This document shows, one piece after another, positions 39,999 through 52,557 of a stretch of 64,000 nt of DNA. The stretch is from Casuarius casuarius (lineage: Eukaryota > Chordata > Aves > Casuariiformes > Casuariidae), in assembly GCA_003342895.1 (NCBI GenBank), contig PTFA01000011.1:7527081-7591080 (forward strand), read 5' to 3'. Within the stretch, counting starts at the first letter, position 1, and each line of letters starts with the position of its first letter. The notes beneath the pieces were generated by a model. That model had not been told where the DNA came from. It ran no database searches and worked only from the letters and a program-made list of their open reading frames with translations. The translations under genes and the position numbers were made by a program.

Positions 39999-40049
39999 TG
40001 TGTGTGCACATATTTCTAATTGTATATATGACATATATGTGCACACACA
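39999..40049. repeat. Perfect inverted repeat, 15-bp arms, 21-base loop
   Basis: Left arm TGTGTGTGCACATAT (39999-40013) and right arm ATATGTGCACACACA (40035-40049) are exact reverse complements. The arms include TG/CA runs, so it could have arisen from microsatellite-like sequence. Confidence 0.95.
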
Positions 40050-41602
40050 AACATGATACTCTCTGATTCTTATATTTGCATATAAGAAAATTGCAGCTCA
40101 AATTACTTGCCATAAAACATACTAATATTTATTAAATTTCATCCTTTTAAAGTCAGGTACTGTTTATTTCTGTGTGTTTGAACACACCTAACACAAAAAA
40201 TCTGGTCTATTTTTGAAATTCGTAGGCATTCCTGCAGAATACATCAATAATAAAAACTTTCTTAACATGAGGCTATCAGACCTGTCTATAGGCCATTTAT
40301 AAAGATATTTTTCAGGAACTGGATGCAAAGGCTGTTTTTTCTGTTGGTGAAGTCTTCTAATAAGCCTTTTTGTTTAGGCTCTAGAGTTGTTAAGGAAAAT
40401 ATACATACAGGCAAGTATCATGTGGCTGTATATTTTGTTTCACTATTTATTTATCTAGTATGTGAAACTGTTGTGTCCTGACATCTTGCTAAAGCAGTCA
40501 TTGATTCTATGTAATCTTGAATGCTCTAGTTTAGTTTCAAAGCCCCTTGTTTGTTAAGTATTTTTACTTTGTAGAGCCATTCAGTGAGCTATCTTCACTT
40601 AAAGAAATGAATGTAGTCCCTCAAGAAAGTTCTGGGATTGAAAATCCTAAGTCAGTAGGAGTTATTAAATTTGCTCCTTGAGGTTGGGTTTTTATCCTTG
40701 TATTATAGAGATATAGGAATTACTATAATTCTGATACCTTAGAAAAATAATTATATGAAGTAGAAGACAGGTTTCAAGACTCGATGTAGTAAATTTACAG
40801 AAGTGTTTAAATACTATAAATTAGCGTTAAAATTCTGTCCAACACAGCAACCATATAATCATATGGATTATGAAATAGAGTACAGGTATGGTATGGGTTC
40901 CTCCATATCCTGATTTATGTATCAGTCAAGTAATTGTCATATAATAACAGCTGATGATGACTGGCAAGTTACTATGTCTCTTCATGATTACTGTGGCCTC
41001 ACCATTATTAGCACCTTTGCTGTATCATCAGTTTGCTGTGCTGTGATTTACTTATTTTATTGGAAGCTGTCTCAGACAGGCTCTGTTCACAAAAGTCACT
41101 GATAATGTTACACCTGTGATCATATGATGCTTGATAATCAATGAAACTAACTTCCCTAAGTCTGTATTTGTTGCACATTATTTTGGTTGTGGTATCTTCG
41201 CACGTACTCATGAATACCTGCTTTCAGGCATCTTGATTCCTTGAAAGTTCCTTTTAGCACAATATAGCATCACCAAGGAACTTTTTCTCAGTTTCTCATC
41301 TGGTAATTACTTTGGGGGAAGAGGGGAGAAAAAAAAACAAAGGGAAAGGCAAAGGTTGGTGCTACAGCAAATAGTTAAAATTAAGAAGTCTACATGTGGT
41401 GTAAGCCACTGTAAAATGATTCACATATTACACACTGCATGTCAATAAGTGGCTGCTATGTCCTGTGGCTTCACTTTGGCCAGTCTAGAAAGCAGCTTAG
41501 GCACTTGCTTAACTTTAAGTAAATGAGGGGTGCCAGTGAGATAAAAGTCTTAAAGCTGTGTATATGCTGAACACTTTTTATTTTCTTTTCCTTTTTAATC
41601 AG

Positions 41603-41692
41603 GATCGGAGTTCTCGGTATCATACAGGATTGCAGTATGGGTATTCAGGGGATCACTCTATTTCATGTATTCAGTCACACCAGACCTCCTAA
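41603..41692 (+). other. Candidate terminal exon (acceptor plus short open frame)
   Basis: A strong 24-base pyrimidine tract ending TTTTTAATCAG (to 41602) precedes a 29-codon open frame (DRSSRYHTGLQYGYSGDHS...) ending in TAA at 41690-41692. The protein is not recognised. No close AATAAA follows; the nearest is at about 42034. Chance is likely. Confidence 0.15.
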
Positions 41693-44600
41693 ATCTTGCA
41701 TCTTTTGAAAATCCTAGAGTTACTGAATAGTGAACCCCCCCAAAATCTCATTTAATGTCAATGAAAGCAGTCATGGTACTGTCATTGATTGCATGCCATT
41801 TATTTCCTGACTTCCTTTTGCTAAGTTTCTCAATTATAAATGTGTTTATCCCCTCAATTATTGTTAAGTGCAAGCTATTTTATGCTATCCTGATTTATAT
41901 ATTTTTAAATTAAATTTTGAAGGACTATGGTGCTTATGATGAGAGTTAAACACATTTCAGATCTTAATAAGCCTATTTTTATATTATGCTACTTGAACTA
42001 CAATAGTGCAAAGGGATCGGGGTAGGGAGAATAAAATTAATGGGTTCCTCTTGAAGTAGAAAAAATTATTCATTTCTGATAAAGATCTTTTGATAATTCA
42101 TTTTTGACTTCACTACTTATCTCATCATCCCACATTAATTTGTTTTTGATTTTTTTTTCCCTTGCCTTCTGAAGTTTTCTGGCTTCAGTAACACCTCTGA
42201 GGTGGTTGGATTGATGGACTACAAAATTTAACATTTCTGAACTAAAATAAAAAAGAGCTTGAATAGTTGAGCTAACAAGCAATATAACCTTCATGCAATA
42301 AACTAGAAATTCAACTTTCCAGTGGTTTGATCATATCTAAGATGCTGGAACATGATTATTCAGTTTATCTACTCCATGTTCTTGCTAGGCCAGTATAGCT
42401 CCATAATGCAGAATTTTTTGGTGATTTGCAGAGTCTTTAGAATGTATCCAAGCAGTGGGACTTTTATTGTTTCTCTCAAGATACCATTTACAGGCTGATA
42501 CGTGTTGTTGACAGTAAGGTTTTTTGGCTATATCACTATTTCCCTCCTTTTTCTTAGAGCTGTTTAGGCTTTTTTCTTGGAGTGTTACCATTACAGTTCT
42601 CTGCAATTCATCTCTAACAAAACATTCTCAATGTACATAGTCTTGTCTTATCTGCCACATGTTAGCAATGCTCTCAGAATAAGCTTTTCTGGTTGGAATT
42701 AGCAATCTTTTAGTGTGGACATATGTTATTTAACATAGTGTCAGGATATTACTTCAATGATTTTAAGACCCTAGTGTGCTACTTCCTCTAATTCAGATTA
42801 ATGTAATTAAAAGAGAAAAAAAAATGAAATGGAGTAACTGGAAACTTTCAAACTTCCCTGATACTCAGCTCTTATACATTTAGGCCTACATTTTGATAGT
42901 CTACGCTGAAGCACTTCTTAACTATCTTCATCACGTCTTCATTGTGAGCTTAAGTGTGGAATGCAGGTAGGCATTCAAAGTACTCTAGCATGGTGAATGC
43001 TGATGGGAAGTGGTACAAGATGAGGAAAAGCTGGTTTAATGCAGACAAGAACAACTTTGATGAAACTATAGACTGCTATTAAAACTGCGACTGACGCATG
43101 AAAATAGAATACATTCAGAATTAGTTGACTAAAACTGACTTGCCATGAATTGAACCTACTTGATTTAAATGGTAAAAGTCTTCTATCCTGCTGTTTTTCA
43201 CCATTAAAAAAAAATTGTGTTGCGAGGAGGGTGGTGGTTAAATATACTTCGGCAGACCAGTGAGAGTTATCACTGAAAGAGGCATGATCATAACTTCATA
43301 TGCTTCAGAACTTCTTGTTACTTTCCCCACTGCATGTCCTATCCTTTCTTCCATTGTCTTCCCCCCTTCTATTCTCTTGGTGTGCAGTCTGGTGCAGGCA
43401 CTTTTCTGTCTGTTTTCTCCTGTTCCTGAGCCAGACCTCCTTTACCAAAAGAAAAGGAAGAAATGCCCAAACAGCATTAAAAAGATGTCAGAATATCTTT
43501 TGAGGGACAAAACCTGACAAGACTGACCAGGGGATATTCTAGACCAGAAGTCTGCAAGAAGCAGTTTTAGCTGAGATCACAGCATGTGTCCATGGATGGT
43601 GGATCACATTTTATCTTGACGTGTATAAAAGAATTATTTCCCTCTTCATTAATCTGTTGTGTGTGGCTGTGTTGGCAGCAATGTAGCACAAGTTAGTTGA
43701 GATTCAGTAAGAGAACTCTTTCTTCTTTAGTAAGAAAGATTACTTGATATTTTAGATTACTGGATATCCACTCTCTAGCAGCAGAAATCTGGCAATTTTT
43801 ATTAAAGTTATCTTGTGCAAATGTTGAATATCAAAGTTAAATTGGCTTGCTATGACTTTAATTCTTTTTCTCCTGTGTATTTTAATTATTTCTCTCGTGT
43901 ATTCTAATTAATAAGTTATCAGACTTTTCACATAGATTGTCTGTTCTCTTTGCTGTGAAATAGTGAGTTCCCAGGTAGCTATACTTGAACTTATATGGCT
44001 GTTTAAGGTTTTAAATTAACATTAACAGTATGTATTCTTGTATCTGGATTCGGAAAAATGTAAAGATGTGCCCAGGTTGTTTAGAAGTGCTTAGACAATG
44101 GCACTTTTCAAGTCAGATATCCATCACATACATCTTTAACACTTTCTTGGTTTAGTATCTATAGATGGCTAATTTGTTCTTGAGCAATTAATATTTAATA
44201 TAAAGCCTAATTTCTTAAAAGTCTTGGATGTTTTTGTTTTCTATGCTCTGATGCCCTTGCCTTAATTCTACTCCAAATGTCAAGGTGGTGCTTTCTTTGG
44301 TGGCTATACACATTTTAAAGCTTTACTGCTGAAAAACAGTCCAGATTTTTTAATAATGACATTTGAATTTGTATAACTTTTATAGCTATTTAAGGCAGCC
44401 TGAGAAAATATAATTTTGTCTCCTTCCTAGAGGGAAGTTTGTAGCCTTCAAATGTTTGTTGCCTATTCCATCAACACGCACGTTATCTTTCTCACACCTT
44501 GCTTTTTAGTCAATTCTTGGCCAAGTAGCACATTTTCAGTGTTTTTTGTCCTTCCTTGTTAATAAGTTCTTGAGCTATCGTTGCTGGTGTTCCAATTTTC

Positions 44601-46749
44601 TGAAGTATTTGGTTGGTTAGAGTTATACATGGCATTTAAAGCATCTGTCCTAGATTCTAGGCTTTTCTGATATACTCTGTGATTAAAGTAAGGAATACAA
44701 ATGCAAATAGAAAGAAACAACCTGTTCCATATCACAGCATTTTTAGTCTCAGTTCCTGGCTTTCAGGTCATTTTGCCCTTTCCTTAACCTTGGCAAAGAA
44801 ACAAGCTTTGCAGCTTCCTCTGGAAGGTCAGTGAGCTGAGATTACTGCAGGGAGTGAAAGGAATGCGTCCAGAACTGGGGCAGCCCATGGGGCAAACTCT
44901 CCTTATAGCTCTCCCCAAATTCAGAAGAGTCATGTGCTTCTGCTGATCACAGCTGTAGCTACATAATGAGTATTTTAGATCACCAAAAATAGCTTACGAT
45001 GACTTCCCTGGAAACCTCCAGGCAGGGAATGCGTCTTCCGGAGGTCTGGTGCTTTTCTCAACAAGAAAAAACCCCTAGTTAGCGTTCCTTTGCCTTATTT
45101 TCATCATTGAATTCAATTTATTGTGCTGCAATTTTATTAGTGTTGCAAGCAGCTTAACCTTAGGTGATAATTGAAGTACAGATTACACAACACACCAGAA
45201 GCAGCCCCCGCTACATCTTCAACATGTCTTCCATTTTGCCTAAACCATTGCTACGTGTTTTTTTGAATTTTTGCTCTTTTAAGCCTAAAATATCTGTTCC
45301 TGACCATAAGTGCCTGATGTAACCTCTAACAGTGCAGTAAAGAGGATAGCCAGATGAAGTCTGACTCTTCCTCAGTTTCTTGAATATTATATTTCTGTGG
45401 GTTCCGCCAGAAGGTGAGACTTTAAAGAATTGTTAAGAAAAAAGGCTGGCGTAGGTGAACATCAGCTCCCACAAGTTCAGCGTTCATTTTTGTGGTTTGC
45501 TCAGCAAGACTCTTTTGACTGGTCTCTAGATGTGGGCTGTATTTTGTCTACAGGAGTTCTGAAAAGACTGATTAGATCAGTAAAACTATACTAAATCTTA
45601 AACTTTAAAAATTTTTAAAAAATTAAACTTGATTTGCATTTTTGCAAACCTTTAAATCCTTTTCAAAATTATGCCACTGCATAATCTATTATGTCTACTA
45701 ACTTACTGAAATACATTTCGGTTAATGAGAGGGAAGGTAAACTTCTCGGAAATAGCTTTTAGCTTGCTTTTGTTACTTATTGTAAATTTCCATACACTGG
45801 TGATAGAGAAAAACAAATCTATTACCCATCAAACAAGTAGGGAAGAAATCAACAATTTTTTAACCTAAGATAAGGTCGGTAGCTAAGTTACTAGAAGTTG
45901 ATGGTAACTTTATGGGAAGAGGGGAGGTACCATCAAGATATGTGTGTTTCTGTGTAGCTTTACTTTCTTCTTTGCTTTCCTAATGCCTTCCTTCATCTTC
46001 CAGGTGAGGCTCTCCACTTCAGAGTAAGACTATCCAATTCCCACATTGAAGCACACTGAAGAAGCCATGTCCATCTGCCATTGCTTTGCCTTTGTAGCAT
46101 TCATCATATATATCTAGGCTTAAAAAAAAGAGCACAATAATTTTCCAAAGACGTATTTCTTTTTTCACGAACGTAGACAATCAAAGCAACTCCTGACATT
46201 TTTCCAATTGTACAGTGTGTTAGTAAGTGCTGTGTTTGAGGCTAATATCAGAAGCCTAGTTGAAGGAAGAGTGAAAAAGGACATAACTAAAGAAAAGACT
46301 CAAGCATTGAATACAAAAGTATGTGTCAAAAGAGTATGAATTGGCTAGATTTTTATTTTTACGGTTTTGAAAAGAATGTTGAATTCTACAAAGATTTCTC
46401 TTATGCATTTGTAATGGGCACAAGTAATCAGACTGATTTTTAATCTCAATGGAAGGTTATGGAAACACCATGCTATGCTTCAATAGATATACTGGCTTAA
46501 AAAAAGGGTCAGATGCAAGGAATGTTCAGTAAGTTTATAAAAGAAATGAGAATGGCCTACTAAGAGGCAGATTCCATCTTGCCTAATAAAGAACTATCAG
46601 TTGAGAAGCAAGGATAAAAATGTAGCCTTACCACTCCCCAATTCAGCTACCTCTTTTTTTCGAAAGCCCAGAGAAAAAGGCATCCATTTTCAGGATGGAA
46701 AACATTTGCATTGAAAAGATTGCAGCAGTTTTTTAAAGCATTTAGAATC

Positions 46750-46768
46750 ATCTCTCTCTCTCTCTCTT
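46750..46768. repeat. (TC)n microsatellite
   Basis: About nine TC units, then a T-run. Confidence 0.9.
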
Positions 46769-48159
46769 TTTAAATCTTCTTATACTTTGTCGTCTTATAC
46801 TACTAATTTTGTAATTTCATGCAGTTTTAATTCTAGGGAGAGTTATTTATTAAAGATGTTGCATCCTGAGTTAATTTTCTTCTTTTATATATTTGCAGGG
46901 TTGTTCCATTACTTTTGGGGGGTGGGGTTAGGAGGGTTAGGGTTTCTTTTTCCTTATTTTTTTGTTATCACTGGGGAAATTGGCATTAGAAAAGTCAGGA
47001 TAGCATTTGTTTCCTATGTGATCATCTGTTCCTGCTGTTTATGCTTCACCTGGATACCTAATCCTTTTAGCTGTGCAGGAGATTATGAAGCTACAGACAA
47101 GGGATTNTGGCTCCAGGTGAGGGATAAGCAGCTGATCAAATGAATGAAAGAGATTGTTTCAATGCAAATATCCTCTACTAATTGGGGCTAGGGAGGAGAA
47201 TTGAGAAGAAATACGAATAGGATTCTCTCACTGTATCTCTCAGGAAATTTTTTCAATGAGAAAAAACTTCAAGTTTTCAGGAATTAAAACATTTTTAAAA
47301 TATAATTCTTCAGGAGTCTTGTATAGCCACACAGCTAGTACTACACTGTTGTGCAAGCTTTGTGGGTCTTTTTATTCTCACTTATTATACGTATTTTTTT
47401 AATCTTCCTTTGTATCAAGATTTCACAGGGTCAGGAGGAGAAACATCTGTCAAGAGCATACAGTCAATGTTTTCTATTATTTTGCTTCCAATTATAGACA
47501 TCACCAGTTCATTTTACAGCTAGTATTGCATGTGTTTCTGAGTGGTATTTATTCTGGTAAAGACTAAGTGAGGAAACAATGCAGTAAAAATCTTCCTCAC
47601 TGTCGTGTAACACCTCTGGAATATGAAAATATTGGGGTCCACAGTAGTTGGCAGTGTAGCCAGTTCTTAAGTACATTTAACCTTTATTCTTATTGTATTC
47701 TGTGCTCTGACTTGTATACAGGAAAACCTTCATGTCTTGTATAGAAAGACAGCCAAGATACTAATTTGCTAAATAATATGAAAGCTGCTATTTTTTTCCC
47801 CATCATTCTCACTGATTCTATCTACCGAGAGCAGCTTCCTGGGACAGAGGCAGTTTTTCACTGATCTTTTCTGGGACCTCCAGGGGCTACTGTAAGTCAA
47901 ATATTTGCATTTTTTTCTTAAACATCTGGTCATCATCTGCCTTCCATTCCTATTCTCTTTGGAAACACTTATGACCACAATTGGAAATTGCTGGATTTTA
48001 CTCAAGTTAATCCAATTTGTAAATAGTTGCAAACTAGAAAAGCCATGCTTTATATATAGTATTTTGTTTCCTATATGACAATTTTGGTTGGTGCTTCTCA
48101 GAAAACTATAATGAAAATTTAAATGGACTTGTCTCCACATTGATCCAGATGCTGGACAG

Positions 48160-48270
48160 AAGGTGACATGCCTTGTCTAGCTCCTACTGTGTAACTGGTA
48201 GACCTGGGAAGAAAATCCAGTTCTCCTATTTTGACCACACACCCTAAACCCTGGCCCATGCTGGTTTCAT
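48160..48270 (-). repeat. MIR-like ancient SINE relic, antisense
   Basis: AGGTGACATGCCTTGTCTAG, CTGTGTAACTGGTAGACCTG and GGAAGAAAATCCAGTTCTCC follow the layout of a reversed tRNA-derived SINE: 'gacttgcccaaggtcaca', then 'gggaatcgaacccaggtctcc' (the B-box complement). The end GACCACACACCCTAAACCCT sits where the reversed A box would be. Confidence 0.5.
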
Positions 48271-49446
48271 TGGTACAAGAAGACCCTCTCTGTGCTTTTT
48301 AATTTTTCTCTAAAAGAAAAAAATATATGGCTCATAGTTTTCTAGTCAGTAGGTGGGGTAAGTAAATTGACAAAGGGACTATTTATTTTGAGAACTGTGC
48401 TGCAGACTCAGTAAACCTCATAAATCATTCCCCAATGTGTATGTGCAAGACTCAAATAATGCTAATTAAAAACTATTTCACAAAACCGACCAAAAAAAAA
48501 AAAACCCTTCTCTACCTGTAGAGTAATTTCTTTTAAAAATAAATTACCATTTCCTGAAAGTACTTTGTATTAGAACAGAGACTTGCTAAGCATTCTTATT
48601 ATATGTTTTAAGAAGGTACTCTGCTGATTTACTTCTGACAGGCATGCTATTTTACAGTCCTGTTCTCCTGTTCAAGCTAATAATAAATTTCTGTCATGTT
48701 CCTGCTGAAAAAATAAGGAACAGAGAAAAGAAATGCAAAAGATTGTTTGCCTTCATGGATGATTTAAAGTTTTGCAATGTAGCTAAGTGTTGTTTGTAAA
48801 AATGAGAACTACTACCTTAGAGAAAATAGTAATTTGCAATATCATTACGTGGCCTGTACATGTAATATATTCATCCTTGAAAAAATATGTGGCTGTTAAC
48901 ACTTGAGTCAGCAGCTTACCGCTGAAGTATTTCAGTCTGAGAATTCCTCTATTCATAATCAAATTTGTTAATAAAGGTATCTGCAGTATGTATCTAATTA
49001 ATTGACTGTTACACAATACTAGTCTTTTTCAGCTTTTGAAGTCAGACAGTATTTATAGCAAATAAGTGCTGCTAGGGACTTTTAAGTTGCAATTAATAAT
49101 TATTATGTCTCATCATTTAAAAGGCTTGTCCCATCAATATGTTGCTTCAGTTTATTGCATGGGAGCCTGGCAATAATTAAAAGTAAAATGGTGGAAAGTA
49201 AATTAAATTCTGCATCACAGAAATATTGGTCAGGAACAGACATGTCTTGTGTGATTAACAGCAAAGAACTCAAGTGTTTCTTTAAAAATAAGAGTTATGC
49301 TTCTACTGAGATATGTGAAAGACTTAAAATACAGAGTTTTAAATCAAAATTGGAACCATGAAACTTAATTATGAATGACTTCAGGTTACAACAATAATAT
49401 GAAAGTTTTTGAGAGCTACTACTAATCTACTAGAGCTATCTAATTG

Positions 49447-49545
49447 CTTTACAGTGAGAATGCAGAGGAACAAAGTGAAAAAGTGACTTTTCCAAGGTTA
49501 ATGGGAAAGCTGCGAATAGACCAAACGACCAAAATTTAGGTACTT
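49447..49545 (-). repeat. MIR-like ancient SINE relic, antisense
   Basis: TTTACAGTGAGAATGCAGAG, then GTGAAAAAGTGACTTTTCCA and AGGTTAATGGGAAAGC, follow the reverse complement of the MIR 3' half, with the 'gtgacttgcccaaggt' block the clearest part. It is strongly diverged. Confidence 0.45.
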
Positions 49546-50834
49546 TTTTTGAATAAATAGGCAGCTGTGCTTTGGTCTCTCTCATACACTGATACTAACT
49601 TCTGGTACCTCTATATTTCTCCCACTTTAAGCATAGGTTAGCCCAATTGTTTCTCATCACTTTAACTGACATGGTAGCCAACCTGATCATGACCACTGCT
49701 AGTTTTAAAAAGGTCAAGATTTGGGAAGAACGCCCTTACTGAAGTAACTTCAGTGTGACCAGTGAAGCTGTGCTAATTTTTCCACCAGCTGTGAGTTAAG
49801 CCCCAAAGCTGCCCTTTGGCATGGAAAGATTTTTCCTGCCATTAGTTAGAAGCCCAAGGTGGAGGATGCTGTTTGCTGCCCTTACTCGATGCTTGGGTGC
49901 TCCTGACTGATCCAATAAACAGCCACTGCAAAGTGTTGCTCTTTTCATCTGCACTTAACCTTGGAGATAGACAGTGCTTTTTAATTATTTTTATATGGAA
50001 GAGTCTCTGCAGCAAGCCATGGAAGTTAGATTAACATAATGAATTTTTATGTAGTTATTGATGGGAGAAAAACATCAATTTCAGCTGGTGAAAACCACTG
50101 CACTGTGCTTCTGTTGGTGGAGTTTCTTCCTTTGAGACCATATTTCATGAGTAATATTGAACAGTTATCTGATAATTTGAGGTTTCACTTTTGTCCTTCC
50201 AAGCTGTTTGTTATCTGAATACTGATAATCTGAGATGGTAGTTTTTCTTCACAAGCTTCCCAGTGGTAGTTTCATCTGCTGTACCACTTAAACTCCAGTC
50301 CCCCAGGTGGAGATAGGAAGAGGGCCAACAGTTCAGCTCTTTGAGAAAAGCAATATTTAAGGGAGTGTTCACTTTACACTGGTCTTCTGGAGGCTGCAGT
50401 ACATGCTCATCAAAAGTAGTTTGCACTTCCAACAGGGAACAGATAACATGTTTAGAGGTTCAAAATACTGGAAAAAAACATATCTGTATGTTTTTCAAGG
50501 TTTAACTTCTCTAGATCTCAAGGAATTCCTAATGAGGCAATAGACACCTTTGGCATGCAGTCTGAGAACCCAACATCCAGTCCATTCATTAGATTTTCTA
50601 GTGTTTTGACCACTTTAGGCCTAAATGACCATAATGTAGGGACTCTACAATCTCCTGGCAAGCAACATATTCTAGAAGCATTTATTCATAATCCCTCTAA
50701 ATATTTCCTTTCACCCTATCACCTGGGTTTTGGGCATTGGTAACATACTCAAGATTGGTGAGAGTCAGCTGCAGAGAGTAATTTCAGTGTAGACCATCAC
50801 CTACTTCTGTTTACATTACAGTTCTGCCCTGAGA

Positions 50835-50874
50835 GCTATGGTGGTTCAAGAACTGCTATGGTGGTTCAAGAACT
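50835..50874. repeat. Perfect 20-bp tandem duplication
   Basis: The 20-base unit GCTATGGTGGTTCAAGAACT occurs twice head to tail with no mismatch (50835-50854 and 50855-50874). The flanks are unique, so it is a recent local duplication or an assembly join artefact. Confidence 0.97.
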
Positions 50875-52514
50875 GCTTGAAGATCAAATAAGACATCTTT
50901 GCTGTCTTGATAGGGCAAAAATTTAGCTTTTTGAACTGTCCAGAACTAAAGAATATTCTGCTTGTTGTAAGTGACCCCCCCCCCTTTTGTTACTGTTACG
51001 TTCTTACTAAATTAATCTACATTACTTCTCTCTTTAGTGCCACTTTCCTTGCACAGTTACTGTGCATTCTTTGAGCAAGAGCATCTGAGATTCTCTTGGC
51101 TGCTTCAGTTTCCGCAGTGGTGGGACACAGGCAGAATACAGCATGAGTTTTCTATCCAGCAACATTTAGTATCTGGAGGAAGCAGGCATTAATGTTATTT
51201 GCTATCGCTGGCTGTCATGCTGCATATACAAGTCTGGCACCTGTGAGTAATTGCTTTGGATTAGGGATTGAATTGAGCATGCAAAAGAAAAATGGTACTT
51301 CAATATAAAGTAAGAGAGAGCCTCACAACAGCCTTTTGAACCAGTCCATTTGTTCTAGTCGCTGCCTGTGAGTAGTAAGAATTCATCTAGGACAAGCAGC
51401 CATTAAAAGAGAAGGGAGGAAAAAAAAAAAAAGCCCACTTACGCTCAAGGTTGTGTAAGTCTGTTATTGGGCCACTTTTTATATGTCCTAATTATATATG
51501 AACATTTATTTGTCGATTTAGTTGTCTATTTATCTATGTGCTTACTCTAGTAACCAGAAATCATGGTTGCTTTCTGTATAAACATAGACATGCAACTGCA
51601 CAATTGTTTTATGCTTCTGCAATGTGCTTTATTCTTGCTTTGTTTCTTAAAGTGGCCTACTGCACGCTGAGTAGCTTAAGCTTCCATTATTTGTGAACAG
51701 CAGCCGTTCTTTATATGCATGAAATCATTGCATTTGCCTTATTGTCAACATAGTGGCTAGGAAAGCTAATGGCCTACTTTGTTGGAGGATTTTGACATTT
51801 ACTTTTGGCATCATGGGGCCTGCATCATCCATTAACTTTTAATTGCTAGTACTATCAGTATTTTTTCTGTATTTAAAATATTTCAGTTTTACTTACGAAA
51901 TACAAAATAAAGCCAACAGGACCATTTAAATGTTTTGATTTTCGTTAAAGCAGAAACAAGCTGATAGCTGAATTTTGCAGCTTGCAACTTGTAGTTAATT
52001 AGCGAAATCCCCTCAGCTGGTTGCATGATCTGGTGGCAAAAAAGTCACAGTAGATTGTTAAAGGGTAAGTAGGATAATTTGTTCCTACAGCAGAGACAAA
52101 ATTTATCCATGTTTATTGTGCATCCAGTTTTCCTTCCCAGATGAAAAAGCGAGGTCACAGAATTAATTGTCCTTTCCCCCCTACGTGTGTATATGGATAT
52201 ATACAGAGTAGACAGGAAGCCCTTATCCACTTAAGAAATGATATGTAGAGATATAGACATGTATTTCTGTTCTATTTTACTGAAGCTACTTAAAGATTTT
52301 TCTTATGTGCACTTTAAGTTTTATCTGCAAACAACTAAAAATAAAATCTAACACTTTCCTTTAAAGAACTATGGATGCAATATAACTCATTTTGTGGAAA
52401 ACAAACCATTTAGGTATAAGTCATCTTAAGTTTATGCTGTATTTCTGCAGCATCTTTTCCTGACTGTACCTGCATGAATCCATAACCTCTTCCTTGTGAT
52501 CTTTTTTGCTACAG

Positions 52515-52557
52515 ACGTGTTTGATCATCCAATCCATCCCTGCTGCACTCATCAGAG
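52515..52557 (+). other. Candidate 43-base mini-exon (splice-flanked)
   Basis: A T-rich tract ending TTTTTTGCTACAG (to 52514) and a consensus donor AG|GTAAGAG at 52558 enclose 43 bases. One such pair can arise by chance in 64 kb; nothing else ties it to a gene. Confidence 0.15.

Larger units (their letters stand above)
39136..48159. other. Gene desert, second part
   Basis: No gene is recognised. The longest open frame of the window (39601-40113, minus, 170 codons) lies in a locally GC-richer patch (about 39230-39860) and overlaps a 133-codon plus frame. Neither shows domain motifs, and the minus frame runs through the inverted repeat at 39999-40049. A Lys/Glu-rich minus frame at 42070-42294 looks slightly more protein-like, but A-rich DNA explains its composition. 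Confidence 0.7.

Noticed and set aside
39601..40113. 170-codon minus-strand open frame, the longest in the window
   Set aside because: No recognisable domain or signal, overlaps an open plus-strand frame, and runs into an inverted repeat; best explained by local GC content.
42070..42294. Lys/Glu-rich minus-strand frame that looks protein-like
   Set aside because: No family recognised; composition follows from A-rich coding strand. A retrocopy remains possible but unsupported.
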